The notes under the pieces were generated by a model. The model did no database searches. It saw nothing but the letters and a program-made list of their open reading frames with translations, and was not told where the DNA came from. A stretch of 64,000 bases of DNA from Dendrolimus kikuchii (lineage: Eukaryota > Arthropoda > Insecta > Lepidoptera > Lasiocampidae): NCBI GenBank assembly GCA_019925095.2, contig CM034414.1, positions 4,070,001 to 4,134,000 of the forward strand, given 5' to 3'. The stretch's first letter is position 1, and the number at the start of each line of letters is the position of its first letter. The translations under genes were made by a program, and so were the position numbers. Of this stretch, positions 30,784-41,880 are shown in pieces.

Positions 30784-33330
30784 GTTGACTACGTTTAATA
30801 CCCTAAAAATATAAATATCCGTTTTGTTTATTTAGTTTTAAAGTATCAAAAATATATAGACGTACTACTATTCGACATGTTACTGGTAAAACTTGATAAC
30901 TAGAAAATGTTTGAACTTTGAAATTTCTAAGAGCATGCAGTAATATATAACTAAAACTATTTATTTCAAATTATTCGCTAAACTGAAGCTATATTCACTT
31001 TGGTATATAAAATACAAATGTGAATTAATTTTATTTCAAGTATCAAAAAGCTACATACTCTACATTGGTAAGTTTGATGGGATCCCAATTTGATCAATTT
31101 AGTTAACGATTTGAATTGAAGCATGAATGACGGAATATCAATCTGGAGTTTATTTAAAGTATAAAAATAAGTGCAATGGGGTCCAGAAATGATCAATGGA
31201 TTGTTAAATACAAAGTAATTTGTTATTGACGATTATACTGTAAGCAAAATTGATGTAATATCAGTCTATACGTCAAATTATTTACCATAATAGTTATAAC
31301 ATTTTCAAATTTCGAACTTATCGTCAATTTTAGAATACATTGTGAATTATTTGGTTCCATCAATTTTCCTTCAATCGTGTATAAGTGACCGAATTGATCG
31401 TCTTGTGACCCTTTCTGGTGTTTCAGTACCCTGATTTCTTTATCATGTTTTACCAATAAGTGAATGTGATATGCGAGTAAAATTTAGTATTTAGTAAAAA
31501 TATCAAGGCAATATTAATGTTGTGCGTTCGGAATGAAAATGGGATTCATTTTTCAAAATATTTTGACATAAGTGATTATTACATAATTTATATAACAATT
31601 GGCTTTGTTTGGCACATTATACCTACTTAATTAAATGTCTTACATTACTCAATAGTCTTACGTTCCTATTTCATTCCGGTCGCATAGTGAAATATAATTA
31701 TATGCATTTAATAATCGAGGTGATAGCAAAATTGACAATTATTTGATGGAGAATTGACTTAAGCCTTAAATACGTCTTCAAGATGTTTTGAGATTGTAAT
31801 TTATATGTATAATAAATAGGCAAATATGTATTTATCGATTCAAATTGATGTTGTTTTGTAGACTGATTGATGAGTGAATTTTTATTGAAAATTAAATCAC
31901 CCCATTAATTTCCATACGAAATCTAAATTCACTGCATTTTTAATGGTTCTTGATTGCTTGAAGTTGACATTTGTAGATCGCATTTGATTTGAAACAATCT
32001 AATAGCGTTCTATCAATATGGCTTCAGTTCTTTACACATTTAAAATCTGTAGATCTCTTAATGATGGATATTTGAAACATTAAAGTTTATATTTCAACTC
32101 TTTAAAGTTTTCGTGATTATTATATAAAATTATATCGACGTTTAAGTGGTTATGGTAACTCGAAATTGATTAAAACTTCAGACCAAAAAATAAATATTGT
32201 TAAGGCTGCTTCACACTTTTTTCTCTTACGATATTTGCGAAGCATTTATTTTTAATTCGATATTGTATGCGTCGAGCCATCAATCTGTCTTCAATACAGC
32301 TTCAATTTAGCATTTAAATCACATTTATCTTAGCTTCTTTGACATAGTTGATGATTGATATTTATTTGATGATGAATTTTAATTTTCTTTTTTGTCTATA
32401 ATAGAATTTGATGATTAATAATGATATATTGACTGCTATTTGACACAGGGTATTATTTTGTTGGCAGTTCAAAATAATAATACAGGCATAATAATATTCT
32501 ACTATAATCACAATTATTACAGGTCTTGTTTATCATAATTGTAACTATTAAAAAATATTGTTTTTTTTTAAATTATTATTTATAACCTACATATTATAGG
32601 TTACAAAAAAGCGTGTTGTGTATTAAATTAAACACTCAATGCTCATTTTTATTTATTAATTTATATTTAACGTTAAGATCTGACAAGTTGACATAAATAT
32701 AAAGTAACAAGTGCAAGTGACAAGTTTGCTTCAATAGGTGTTTAATTATATTATCGTGGTGGCGTGTTAATCGCCCGTGCGTACTTTTATGGATTGGATG
32801 ATAAAATGATGGTGGAATGATAGTGTTGGTTAAATGATAAAATGCGTGTAAATTATAAAATTTTGCTTGAATGATAAAATGTTGGTTAAATGATAAAATG
32901 TGTGTGAATGATAAAATGTTGGTTAAATGATAAAATGTGTGTGAATGATAAAATGTTGGTTAAATGATAAAATGTGTGTGAATGATAAAATGTTGATTGA
33001 ATGACTTGTGGCGCGTTTTAAAGATATAAGTTTTAGAATTTTTATTACAGTTACATCTTTAGTCAGCGATTTTTATTTCTCACACCACTCACTCGATAAC
33101 ACATGTATACGCGAACACACACTTGCACATTTAAAGTAAGCTCTAATTATTTATTATTATAATAAGTAGTAACATGTAGCAGGGAATACTAGAATCAAAG
33201 ATACAGTTCTAGACTTGGAAATAGTAAAATCATAAAAAGAATGTATATTTAGTACCGGAAATTTATATGTCTTTCTTGTAATCCTAAGTTTAAAACAAAT
33301 AAATGTATTATTTTATTCTCAGATTTCTTC
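30784..33330 (+). other. Probable DLGAP 3'UTR and downstream flank, transposon-poor
   Basis: About 2.5 kb of AT-rich sequence follow the stop codon with no recognisable transposon, unlike every neighbouring interval. Candidate polyadenylation signals include aataaa at 31810 (tgtataataaatagg) and near 33297 (aacaaataaatgta). The true 3' end cannot be fixed from sequence alone. Confidence 0.5.
32803..33003. repeat. Minisatellite, about 36-bp unit
   Basis: Alternating tgataaaatgttggttaaa and tgataaaatgtgtgtgaa half-units are repeated about four times, with decayed units on the left (from 32803). Confidence 0.85.
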
Positions 33331-33479
33331 AATCATAGTATACATTAAAATAATGTTAACCGCACACTTGTCACATGTACTAGTGAGAGGGTTGTAGTTT
33401 CAAAACCCGCTAAAATGTATAGAAGGTCATACATTATAGCGGATTTTAAAAGTACACCCCTGCATACAAGAACTTTTGT

Positions 33480-33722
33480 TTATAATAAATTGATATTTAC
33501 ACAACGCGCGAGGCTTCAATGCGGCTCGAGTGAAGTTAGCTCTGTCAGCTTGCACAGGTGCAGTGAGATTATTGTACCAGACTGCGTGTCGTTGGAAGAG
33601 ATGGCATGCGTGTTCGTAGTATGGCGTCAGAGCGAGAACGCAACACTGCGCTCTCAGCTTTAATTGTGTTACACGCAATGACGTCTTCGAACTTCAGAGA
33701 CGCATTTAAGAATTGCGCGTAC
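33480..33722 (-). repeat. Interspersed repeat family E, copy 2 (inverted)
   Basis: agagatggcatgcgtgt and gagcgagaacgcaacac are complementary to blocks of 23630-23872. Confidence 0.6.
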
Positions 33723-34654
33723 TGTATATTTTTGATTTTTCGATCGACGTATGAAGGGATTAATTTTGTCAATATTAAATAGGTTAAACGATGTCATTGT
33801 TGGTACACAACCAATAATTTGTAGGTAGTAAATAAGGTAATAATAATAGGTAATAGGTTTTTCATTATTAAATAAATATCTTGAATAAATTGACAGGTTG
33901 CCAGTTATTGGGGGGGTGTCAACAATGGTATACTTTCTCTAGACGTTTACTGTCTCGCTTGTTCCTCTTATAGGCAGGAAGAGAGAAAAGATCTCCACAA
34001 GTTCCGATCTTCGCGTGGACAAAGCAAAACGGCTGAAAAGTCAAAAATAAATCCCAAGACACGCTTATATTTTATAATATAAAATGAAAACTATAAAAAA
34101 AATGTGACCATCACAAAAAATGTCACTCATCAACTAGCTTTAAAACTAAATAAATAATTGAAAAAACTATGTAATATTTATAATAATATAATAAATAAAT
34201 ATAAAAAAATAACGAAATCCAGTGATATGATTAAATTTTTAAATAGAAGCACTTGAATTAATTTTGTATAATTTTTTGATTTATAAATGGCATGTTGAAT
34301 AATATGTTAAGTGGTAACACTTTTAAACGGATTGGAAACGTACTTTAACTAATGTAACTGACTTGCTGCCTGACATCTGACAGTTTTATTTTTTAATTAG
34401 ATAGGCGACACACGATCTGTATAATAATTTTTATTTTTAATTTATTTTTAGTCACGTTTTATATAATAGGGGAGCGGACAGACAACTCAACTGCGATATA
34501 CCTTTTATAAACTTCTAAACGTCGCAGCCTAGCTTTCGTATGAGCACACCTATTTATGACGTCATGAGTACAAGGTACAAGTGAAAGTGGTCAAATAGCG
34601 CATTAATCATTGTTTTATGTGCAATTAAAATTATTTCTGTGATGACTTTTCAAA
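33723..34654. other. Intergenic stretch without recognised features
   Basis: AT-rich, no gene recognised. Confidence 0.45.
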
Positions 34655-34755
34655 GATGCAAGTGAGGTGTGTAAGAATAAGCCTAAATGGCGCTCTGTTG
34701 TTCGTGCTTACCCCGCAAGGGAACTGGCGTGAAGTTATGTATGTATGTATGTATG
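34655..34755 (+). mobile_element. Family B LINE tail fragment
   Basis: gcaagtgaggtgtgtaagaa to ctggcgtgaagttatgt and ATGT repeats; strongly 5'-truncated. Confidence 0.75.
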
Positions 34756-35490
34756 ATATTTCAAAAGTAAGACGTTTACGATGTTATTTGAACGCCTCTT
34801 CTTTTATATGTTAAAAATATTAGAATTTATTGTAAAATGTGTCCACCACATCCCTTTTATTTGAAGACGAGTCGATTATTTTTGGTGAGAATTTGAAAGG
34901 TGATGTTTTGCTGTGTAGTATTATTTACAAAAATTGTGTAATATTAAAAGTGAAAAATAGTTGTATTATATTGGTTATTTTTAGGTCTTGCTTTCTTTTT
35001 TGCTTCGTAAAATGTAGGTACCTTTACTAAGCTGCAATAAGAAACTGTTATCAAAATCCTACAATTTGACGTTTTAGCAATATAGTAGTAGCGTTTAGCA
35101 GATAAAATTGGCTTAAAAGTCTATATAACTATATAAATAATAAGAATCTATACAGTTAATTTCAAGATTTACAATCGGACATTTGTAAATGACCTAAGTG
35201 TACACGATAAAATCCGTTTAAAAGTGTTCTTGCAGTGCGTTTAGAATGAAAAGATAACTAATACAGCGCTGTTTGCAGTCTCACTTGTTTATATCCATAG
35301 ACTCATTCGCGGAAATATATAAAACTAGGGTTTAGGAAGACCCAAGTGTACACTAATTTATTTTGAGAAGCGTTCGCGCGTATTTCATTGCAGTAAATTT
35401 TTATTTAGCCGCTTACTAGTCTGGGGGTGAAAAATTACTTTAAATAAAGCCTTGAAGAAAATATAGAACCCGATTGTTTAAATTAAATAT
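34756..35490. other. Intergenic stretch without recognised features
   Basis: AT-rich; open frame 34839-35030 has no recognisable motif. Confidence 0.4.
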
Positions 35491-35494
35491 AGCT

Positions 35495-35700
35495 GTAGTG
35501 GAACACTTGGAAGCCAATAGATGGCGCTGTGTAATAATTGATGTCACAAACGTTTCCCGAAACATACAAAGAATATATACAAATTTTCAACTATAACAGA
35601 CGGGCCTAGGCCTGCGAGGAACAACATTAGCCTCGCAGGAAGATCTTCCTTTGAGACTGAGGAGTATTCCATCTTGCTCCTCCACCCAATACGGGTCACC
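35495..35700 (+). mobile_element. Interspersed repeat family F, sense copy 2
   Basis: tagtggaacacttggaagcc through aagaatatatacaaattt to tccatcttgctcctcc. Confidence 0.65.
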
Positions 35701-35834
35701 CCCTTCACTGATGACCCCCGACTTACGAACACGCAACCTTTACTTCAACAACTTTCAATCTTCTATAACTTCATTTAAAAAAAACCTTCAATCAAGTAAC
35801 TTCAAGATTTCAAACTACCTTCAATCAAGTCTAT

Positions 35835-36190
35835 GTTAGGGATAATGTAGCATTCCAATGGACAGTGTGGGCGTAACTACGTCCTAAGTCTCACGCTCTT
35901 GCAATAAGCGCGGGGCACATGGGAGGAGGGTGGTTTTAGTGGAGTATTGAGTCTTCGAGTCTCCACACAAGCCGGCGATTTGACTCTGGTGTCCCATTCG
36001 TGGTGTCACCTCTCGTCGCTATGGTCTAATCCCTAGTAAAGGACTACCGGTGTAGTGTGCGAAACGCATTTACCCCCGCCTCAAAAAAAAGGCATTCTAA
36101 TGGTGAAAGAATTTTTGAAATCGGTTCAATAGTTTTTGAGTTTATTCCTTACAAAAATACAAACGTTTCCTCTTTATAATATTAGTATAG
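35835..36190 (-). mobile_element. Helitron-like repeat family M, copy 1, interrupted
   Basis: The left part ends gcattccaatgg (35850-35861). The right part resumes gcattctaatggtgaaagaa at 36092 and runs to ctttataatattagtataga, the antisense of a typical Helitron start. An R1 tail separates them. Confidence 0.65.
35862..36090 (+). mobile_element. R1-clade LINE 3' tail inserted in family M
   Basis: Carries gggcgtaactacgtcctaag, ggaggagggtggttttagtg, tccacacaagccggcg and the final poly(A). The flanking 12-bp duplication is gcattcYaatgg. Confidence 0.8.
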
Positions 36191-36361
36191 AATACTACCT
36201 TTTCTGGGATAAAATGTATCCTATGTCCATCCTCAGTCGAGGCTAAGTATATACATAATACATACGAAATTTCAGCTAAATCGATAAGAGTGGTTTTTAC
36301 GTGAAAGTATCGCAACAGATTTACTTTCGCATTGGTAATATTAGTATAGATGTTTTGAGCG

Positions 36362-36545
36362 GTGGTGGATTAGGGGTCAATGCACTCGTGTCTCTAATAG
36401 CGCGGGTTTGAATCCTGGCCGGGAAGCGTGCTGTGCTTAGGTAGTTTTCTGACTGAAATTTCGTATTGTTATAATGAAACTCGTACGACGAGATAATGGA
36501 TGTATCAAACCCGCTAAGCCGTTTCTGATTATTTATTATTATATA
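36362..36545 (+). mobile_element. tRNA-headed SINE
   Basis: A B-box-like gggtttgaatcctggc lies about 45 bp after gtggtggattagggg, then the shared body gtagttttctgactgaaatt. Not a functional tRNA. Confidence 0.65.
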
Positions 36546-36589
36546 CCTACTCCCATTTCCTTAGCTCCCAGGCAACGATCTTTAGAACA

Positions 36590-36800
36590 TTTATTCCACG
36601 TACGACAATGATCTGGAGGGAAATCTCGCCGAGGTTTTCTCTCTACGCTACGACATGGGGTTGTTTGATAAGGATGTCATAAGATTTCTTAGAGGCCTGC
36701 AACGCGTTGGCAACGCCCCTGGTGTTGCACATGTCCATGGGCGGCGTTGACCACTTTCCATCAGGTGGACCGTTTGCCTGTTTATCAGCTTATGATAATA
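36590..36800 (+). mobile_element. LINE 3' end with the SINE-A-type tail
   Basis: The frame end (acatggggttgtttgataag) is followed by atgtccatgggcggcgttga, ccactttccatcaggtggac and cgtttgcctg, the same tail that ends SINE family A, then an AATAAA signal. Confidence 0.6.
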
Positions 36801-37254
36801 AAGTTGTCTTTTCATTCAAAACATGTTTACGTGTAAATTGAGAGTTTGTAAGTAATATTGCGAGGGAATGATTTTGTAATTTTTAAATTTAATGAAATTA
36901 TGATACTCAATATTGCATTATGGTTTTTTTTTAATAATCTTTTTGTTAGCGTATATATTGAATTGATTAAATTAGACCCTAAGGTCCGTGTGTATGTATT
37001 CCATCTATATTTGTGACTAGCTGAATCGTTCCTACTACGCTAGGCCTACGCAAGTCAAGGTTTAATTAGGCTTTGTAACCTTTAATTAATTCATGAACGC
37101 AGAAAGCACTCGCAGTGCCTCGTACGCGGATATGCGCAATTCTTGCGTGGAACGTTATTGCTGTAAGAAATTTGACAGGCGTTCCCATGGCCACTTCACT
37201 GGACAGAAAACATTTTTACTTTTTTTGATTTATTAATCACAATCAAGAATCAAA
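36801..37254. other. Intergenic stretch without recognised features
   Basis: AT-rich; no gene recognised. Confidence 0.45.
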
Positions 37255-37380
37255 TATAGCCTATGTCACTCGGGAATAATGTAGCATTCGAATGGTGAAA
37301 GAATTTTCAAAATTGGTTCACTAGTGCCGGAGATTACCCCGAACAATCCAAAGTCACAAACTTTATAATATTATAGATTA
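37255..37380 (-). mobile_element. Helitron-like repeat family M, copy 2, empty site
   Basis: gggaataatgtagcattcga then atggtgaaagaatt, uninterrupted at the position where copies 1 and 3 hold R1 insertions. Confidence 0.65.
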
Positions 37381-38499
37381 ATGTAAGCATGTTAAAGATT
37401 TTCTGAAGTGTGCAAATTAATTACAAGGATATGAATATTTTATGAAGGGTAAAAACAAAGATATAACGAACGGTGAAACAATGAAAATAAAATATGAAGT
37501 CCAAAATTGGACTTCAGTCCCAGTCTCAGCATTATGCTGGTAAAAATGGACCAAAGCTATTTTGATGTCCATTACCACTAGGTGGAGTCTCAGAAGACTT
37601 GTACTTAAAATCTTAAGCCAGTACAAGACGGTTCATTATGATCTTTCAGTTTTTATAAAAATGAGACTGGAAAAGATAAAACGATATTAATTGTTAAAAA
37701 ATGTTTCGTAAGTGACTTTTTAATTTTTATTTCATTGTAAAAACTTCCAAAGGTTGTTATTTATATTTTATTTCTTAAACACAAATTTATCCTTGAAAAT
37801 ACTACATAATCTAAGACACCATTTTAATTATAATATGAAACCTTTTTAACAATTAAGCTAGTTTCTTTTTTAAAGTTGATAATGCCTCATTTATATCAAA
37901 ATTGAATTAAAAATAAACTGTCAATTTTCGGCATAGACGGTTCATTTTTCTTTCAATTTGGATGCGACAATCAAAGTGATGCATATAAACAAATTACTCA
38001 ATACCTTGTTGGTCTTGTTGCAATTTATGTACGCTAATAAAATGTTGAAGGGCTACAATAACTTTGTATGTATTAATTTTAATGTTTTTTTGTCCAATAT
38101 CATGTATTTAATTTGTCCCAATAAATTATTGTTTTAATCGATTTTGGTTTTTGTTTCTCTACATTATGCAAACTTCCACAACAGTAAGTAGCAAAGTTAC
38201 GAGAGAAGTGGGCAGGGCGAGGATTGAGGATGAATGGCCCGGGTCCTACATCTTACCGGCCGTTCATTTACCTTACTATCTGTTTAAATTTGATACAAGC
38301 TCAATGCATACATTTTAACCGATTATAGGGCAAGTATATGAATAGTATTACATGTGCACAGAAGGTTTGCCGATAGCCTGATGATGTCACGCGTCGATGG
38401 TCAGTGGGGCTGACACAAAAGGTTAAGTAAATAGCTGTTGCAATAAATTTATTATTGTATATACTTCGTAATACCGAAGTAAGAAAGAGAGTTGGTCTG
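37381..38499. other. Intergenic stretch without a supported gene
   Basis: Mostly AT-rich. On the minus strand near 37490-37565, HFYQHNAETGTEVQF faintly resembles LLPQHNDETGNNLEKKVQF of the candidate at 47363-47094. It lacks a signal peptide or CxxC, so no gene is called. Confidence 0.35.
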
Positions 38500-38925
38500 A
38501 AAGAGTGTCGGGGTGAAGGTAAGGAAAGGAATGCTCCGGTGGTTCGGGCATGTGGAAAGAATGACTAAACAGATATACAATGCAAAAGCGCAAATGCGCC
38601 AGGTGGTAGGGCATTTGCCCGACTGGATGGCCACCACCCCTGGTCTAAAGTATGTCGCCATAACAACCTTGAGTTGTGTTCCGGCATTAGTGACCAGGTT
38701 CCAGTTTCTCTTAAGATAGCAGCAGCGCATTTGTAGCAACTTTAGTGTTGGAAATGTCCATAGGCGATGGTAACCGCTTTCCATCAAGTGGGCCGTTTGC
38801 CTGCCTGCTGATCTCCTGCAATAAAAAAAAAGTGGATGGAGGTGTGTAGAAACAAGCCTGAATGGCGCTCTGTTCTTCGTGCCTATCCCGCAAGGGAACT
38901 GGCGTGAAGTTATGTATGTATGTAG
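38500..38925 (+). mobile_element. Family B LINE 3' end interrupted by SINE A
   Basis: 38500-38594 encodes RWFGHVERMTKQIYNAK. After the SINE (38595-38835), the frame resumes at gtggatggaggtgtgtagaa and ends tggcgtgaagttatg plus ATGT repeats. Confidence 0.75.
38595..38835 (+). mobile_element. SINE family A, sense, 5'-truncated
   Basis: caggtggtagggcatttgcc to gggccgtttgcctgcctgct and a poly(A) run. Confidence 0.8.
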
Positions 38926-39127
38926 TTTTCGTCAAAATCGGCCTAGAGACTCCTTTGAGTGTTTTTCGATATTTAGCGTAGTTAAGGATTGGGCCCTGAA
39001 GGCCCACTTGAGAAATTCACCCGGTATATATTTTAAGGTGCGGCTTCACCTACGATAGTTTTACACATATGGGCCGTTACACGCAGATACGGTGATAGGT
39101 ATAATGCGTTAGTTGAGATCCGACATT

Positions 39128-39375
39128 TTCTTAAGGTTTCGCGACGTTTCGTCCACTTTTCAGTGGCCGTGATCATGGAAGACAAAGATGTCAAGTGTCA
39201 ATGAGTATTGTTAAAGTTTTATTTAGCCTACAGCCGACTTGTACATTTGAATTAAAACAAACTGACAGACCTCAAGACACTGTGTGCTCTTTCTGCGTGC
39301 AACGGAACACAAAACAACTTGATTGATATTTTCTTATTTTCCTTTCGCCCATTTTAATATTATATAAAATTACGT
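39128..39375 (-). mobile_element. Penelope-like element, copy d, rearranged
   Basis: An antisense terminal repeat with an internal deletion (tttcgcgac joined straight to gtttcgtccac) is followed by a plus-oriented piece of the endonuclease frame end (agacctcaagacactgtgtg, gcaacggaacacaaaacaac). The mixed orientation shows recombination or inverted insertion. Confidence 0.65.
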
Positions 39376-39387
39376 ACCCTCAACTAT

Positions 39388-39660
39388 CAGCGCGTTCCAT
39401 TTTTAGCTCAAAGCGCCCAAAATGCACCGTTAGCCGTTCCACAAGGCGACCGCGGTCGTTGTGGTCGTGGCGAAAACGTCACTAATGACTTCATCATTTT
39501 CGATCACACAACACTCACAACGACCCATGTCAAGAGGTTTGTCGAATAGCCGTTCCCACTTGGGTTTACGATTGTAACGCTAAGCAAGCGTAAGCGAGTG
39601 AAACTGGAAAAATCGCGGTCGTGAACGTGGTCATTGTAAGTCTCTAGTGGAACGTAGCCG
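39388..39660. mobile_element. Inverted-repeat element family N, copy 2
   Basis: cgttccatttttagctcaaa to gtctctagtggaacgtagcc, uninterrupted, about 270 bp. Confidence 0.65.
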
Positions 39661-40007
39661 ATAAAGTATAACAATTGTCTTTTGTTTCATGTGGGCATTA
39701 CTGTCAGGAAATATATGACTTGATAGACGTGCAAACGTCAATAGTAAAATAAACGCTTGGAAATAGTATGACAGTCGGCTACCCTATAGTCATTTCTTCA
39801 TATTTTGACACTATCCCGATTACTGCGGACTAAATTAAACGTCCAATTTGAAATGCGATTAGCAACCAAACACCTGGTAAATTAATTTCATAGTCTATTT
39901 AAATATATTATAGTACCCATTTACGGAGTTAGGGCGGTTATTTTAGAAAAATAACTTTTACTTTTGTAACTACTTCGAAGCTGGCAAACAGGGAGTCCTG
40001 AAGTCGA
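39661..40007. other. Intergenic stretch without recognised features
   Basis: Nothing supported. Confidence 0.45.
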
Positions 40008-40293
40008 GGTAGCCTAATGGCTAGCGCACGCGTCCTAAGACTCAAAGGGCGCGAGTTCGAATCCTGATCGGCACGCATATACCACTTAGGCAGTTTTCTG
40101 ACCTAATTTGCATATTGTTACAATTACCACGTGCTAACAATGGTGATGGACAACATCTTGATGAAACCTGCACATCGAGATGTCCAACCTGCCAAGCCAC
40201 TGAACAAGCGCGACGGGTATATTTCCGTTCCCCTATATTGGGAGGTCCGAGCCCAGCAGTGGAATATTTATGGGCTGTTATTATATTTTATTA
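40008..40293 (+). mobile_element. tRNA-headed SINE, full-length
   Basis: The A box tagcctaatgg and B box gagttcgaatcctg are spaced as in a tRNA. The body follows: cattgttacaattaccacgt, aacctgcacatcgag and cagtggaatatttatgggct. The same family occurs at 51104-51260 and, without head, at 58930-59120. Anticodon-stem pairing is poor, so it is not a tRNA gene. Confidence 0.8.
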
Positions 40294-40454
40294 CTAGCTG
40301 ATACCCGCCTGCTTCGCGTGCCGTAAAATCCGTTCTTAGCAGACCTCTACTTGGCGAAAGGAAGGTCCATGCCAAAATTTTATAGGTATTATAGTTCCTG
40401 AGTTATCGCGATGAATCACTATATACGTGAATTTCAATTATATAAATATATAGA
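40294..40454 (-). mobile_element. Helitron fragment, antisense
   Basis: A|CTAGctgatacccgcctgct at one end and ttatataaatatataga at the other match inverted Helitron borders. Confidence 0.5.
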
Positions 40455-40464
40455 TAAACAGGCA

Positions 40465-40670
40465 GACGGCTCAGCTCATGGAAAGTGGTTACCATCGCCT
40501 ATAGACGTTTGCAACATCTGGAGCGAGGTCAAGGCGCTACCAGCTGTCATGATGGGATAAGAGGTCGCAAGAGGAATGAGATAGGAAGTAGTGGAACAGG
40601 GGGAGGAGTAAATGTACCATCGGATTTCTCACTCATCGCTGAAAATACGATTAGCTCATTTTTTTAACGA
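40465..40670 (-). mobile_element. SINE family A2 (related tail, different body)
   Basis: The antisense tail aacaggcagacggctcagct and catggaaagtggttaccatc match family A, but the body (gggataagaggtcgcaagag, ctcactcatcgctgaaaata) does not. The body recurs at 49325-49560 and, loosely, 62622-62790. Confidence 0.6.
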
Positions 40671-40903
40671 GGACTGACTGAGGAGTTTCGCACGACAGAA
40701 GCGTGGCGGGGGTGTGTTGAAATCGCCACGTTGGGGAGGTACTAGCACTGGAAGCAAGAAGTGCAAATGCCACACCACGGTTAGGGATACCCACTGTCTG
40801 CGATAAACAGAACTTTTTCAATCATTACAACCTCATTTCATTACTACATACTATTATTATAACTCAGACATGTCACTCGTCTTACATACGTCTAACATAT
40901 AAA

Positions 40904-41114
40904 TCTCTTAATATATATCAATTACGTGTCACTTTGTTTGGCCGCGGTGGACTCCTAAAATACTTGACCGATTTTAATCAAATTTGCACACCGTGTGCAG
41001 TTTGATCCGACTTGAAAGATAGGATAGCTTACATTTGGACCCGGTAGGTGGCGCCGCAATCGGGTTCTAAATTTTATTTCTTCAGGGCAGAACAACGTCT
41101 GCCGGGACAGCTAG
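40904..41114 (+). mobile_element. Non-autonomous Helitron H2, copy a
   Basis: A|TCTCTTAATATATAT to gtctgccgggacagCTAG|T, 211 bp. The second copy at 46322-46531 is nearly identical (cacaccgtgtgcagtttgat). Confidence 0.8.
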
Positions 41115-41132
41115 TAATATATATAAATTAAG

Positions 41133-41541
41133 AGTTTCTTAAGTTTTCGCGACTTGTATACATAATAAAACTACGTTTTAACGGTTTTAAGCGCGGTAAT
41201 TTTATTTGATTTTGGTTTTTCCGACGTTTCGGCCACTTTTCAGTGGCCGTGATCACGGAAGGCAAAACGAAATTCTTTCTTGCGCCGCTTCTTCTCTTTA
41301 AGCCATAACATGTTGCGAAGCGGTAGTAAATTAGATTAGGCTCCCATAGAGTAAATAATAACCATAAACAAAATTAAAATTAACAAGTTGGCGGTAGGCT
41401 AAATAAAACTTTAACAATACTCGTTGACACTTGACATCTTTGTCTTCCGTGATCACGGCCACTGAAAAGTGGCCGAAACGTCGGAAAAACCAAAATCAAA
41501 TAAAATTACCGCGCTTAAAACCGTTAAAACGTAGTTTTATT
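41133..41541. mobile_element. Penelope-like element, copy e, inverted terminal repeats
   Basis: 41135-41262 (antisense) and 41445-41540 (sense) are inverted copies of the terminal repeat, flanking 180 bp with the gccgcttcttctctttaagc block. A 14-bp direct repeat, atatataaattaag, lies at 41119-41132 and 41542-41555. Well preserved, so recent. Confidence 0.8.
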
Positions 41542-41880
41542 ATATATAAATTAAGTACACAAAAAGCTATAAAATATACATTCGGAATACGCAAAAGACT
41601 TTAAATTTAATATATTAACAAAACACCCACTAAAACCCAAGGGTCCAAGGCCCCAAGTATTTGGCCTAGCCATTTCGCAGGCCCTGGCGGGCGGCGGTCC
41701 ATAACGCTTTTTCCACTGAGACTTCATATTTCTGTTTTACGTGGGGCGGTTTGTGACACGCTGTAGCGCTACCACCCCGATAGAAGTACTAATGCGACCC
41801 ACGTCAGAGACACCCACTAAAAACCTTCAGTGGTCCGTCGTTCGCCTTTATAGCAGAGCAGTGACTTTAAAGCCATACTA

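Larger units (their letters stand above)
40676..41880 (+). mobile_element. LINE 5'-region Q, split by an 829-bp composite insertion
   Basis: 40676-40795 and 41632-41880 are successive parts of the sequence that is continuous, inverted, at 53305-53850 (cgccacgttgggg, caagaagtg, then agtatttggcc, atttcgcagg). acccact at 40789-40795 and 41625-41631 is the likely target duplication. The intervening sequence holds a Helitron and a Penelope-like element. Confidence 0.6.

Noticed and set aside
32803..33003. Possible CRISPR array
   Set aside because: Tandem units are contiguous, without unique spacers. This is a eukaryotic minisatellite; the same applies to 59768-59970.
40008..40083. Possible tRNA gene
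   Set aside because: A and B boxes are present, but the cloverleaf pairing is poor and a SINE body follows; identical heads occur in other SINE copies.
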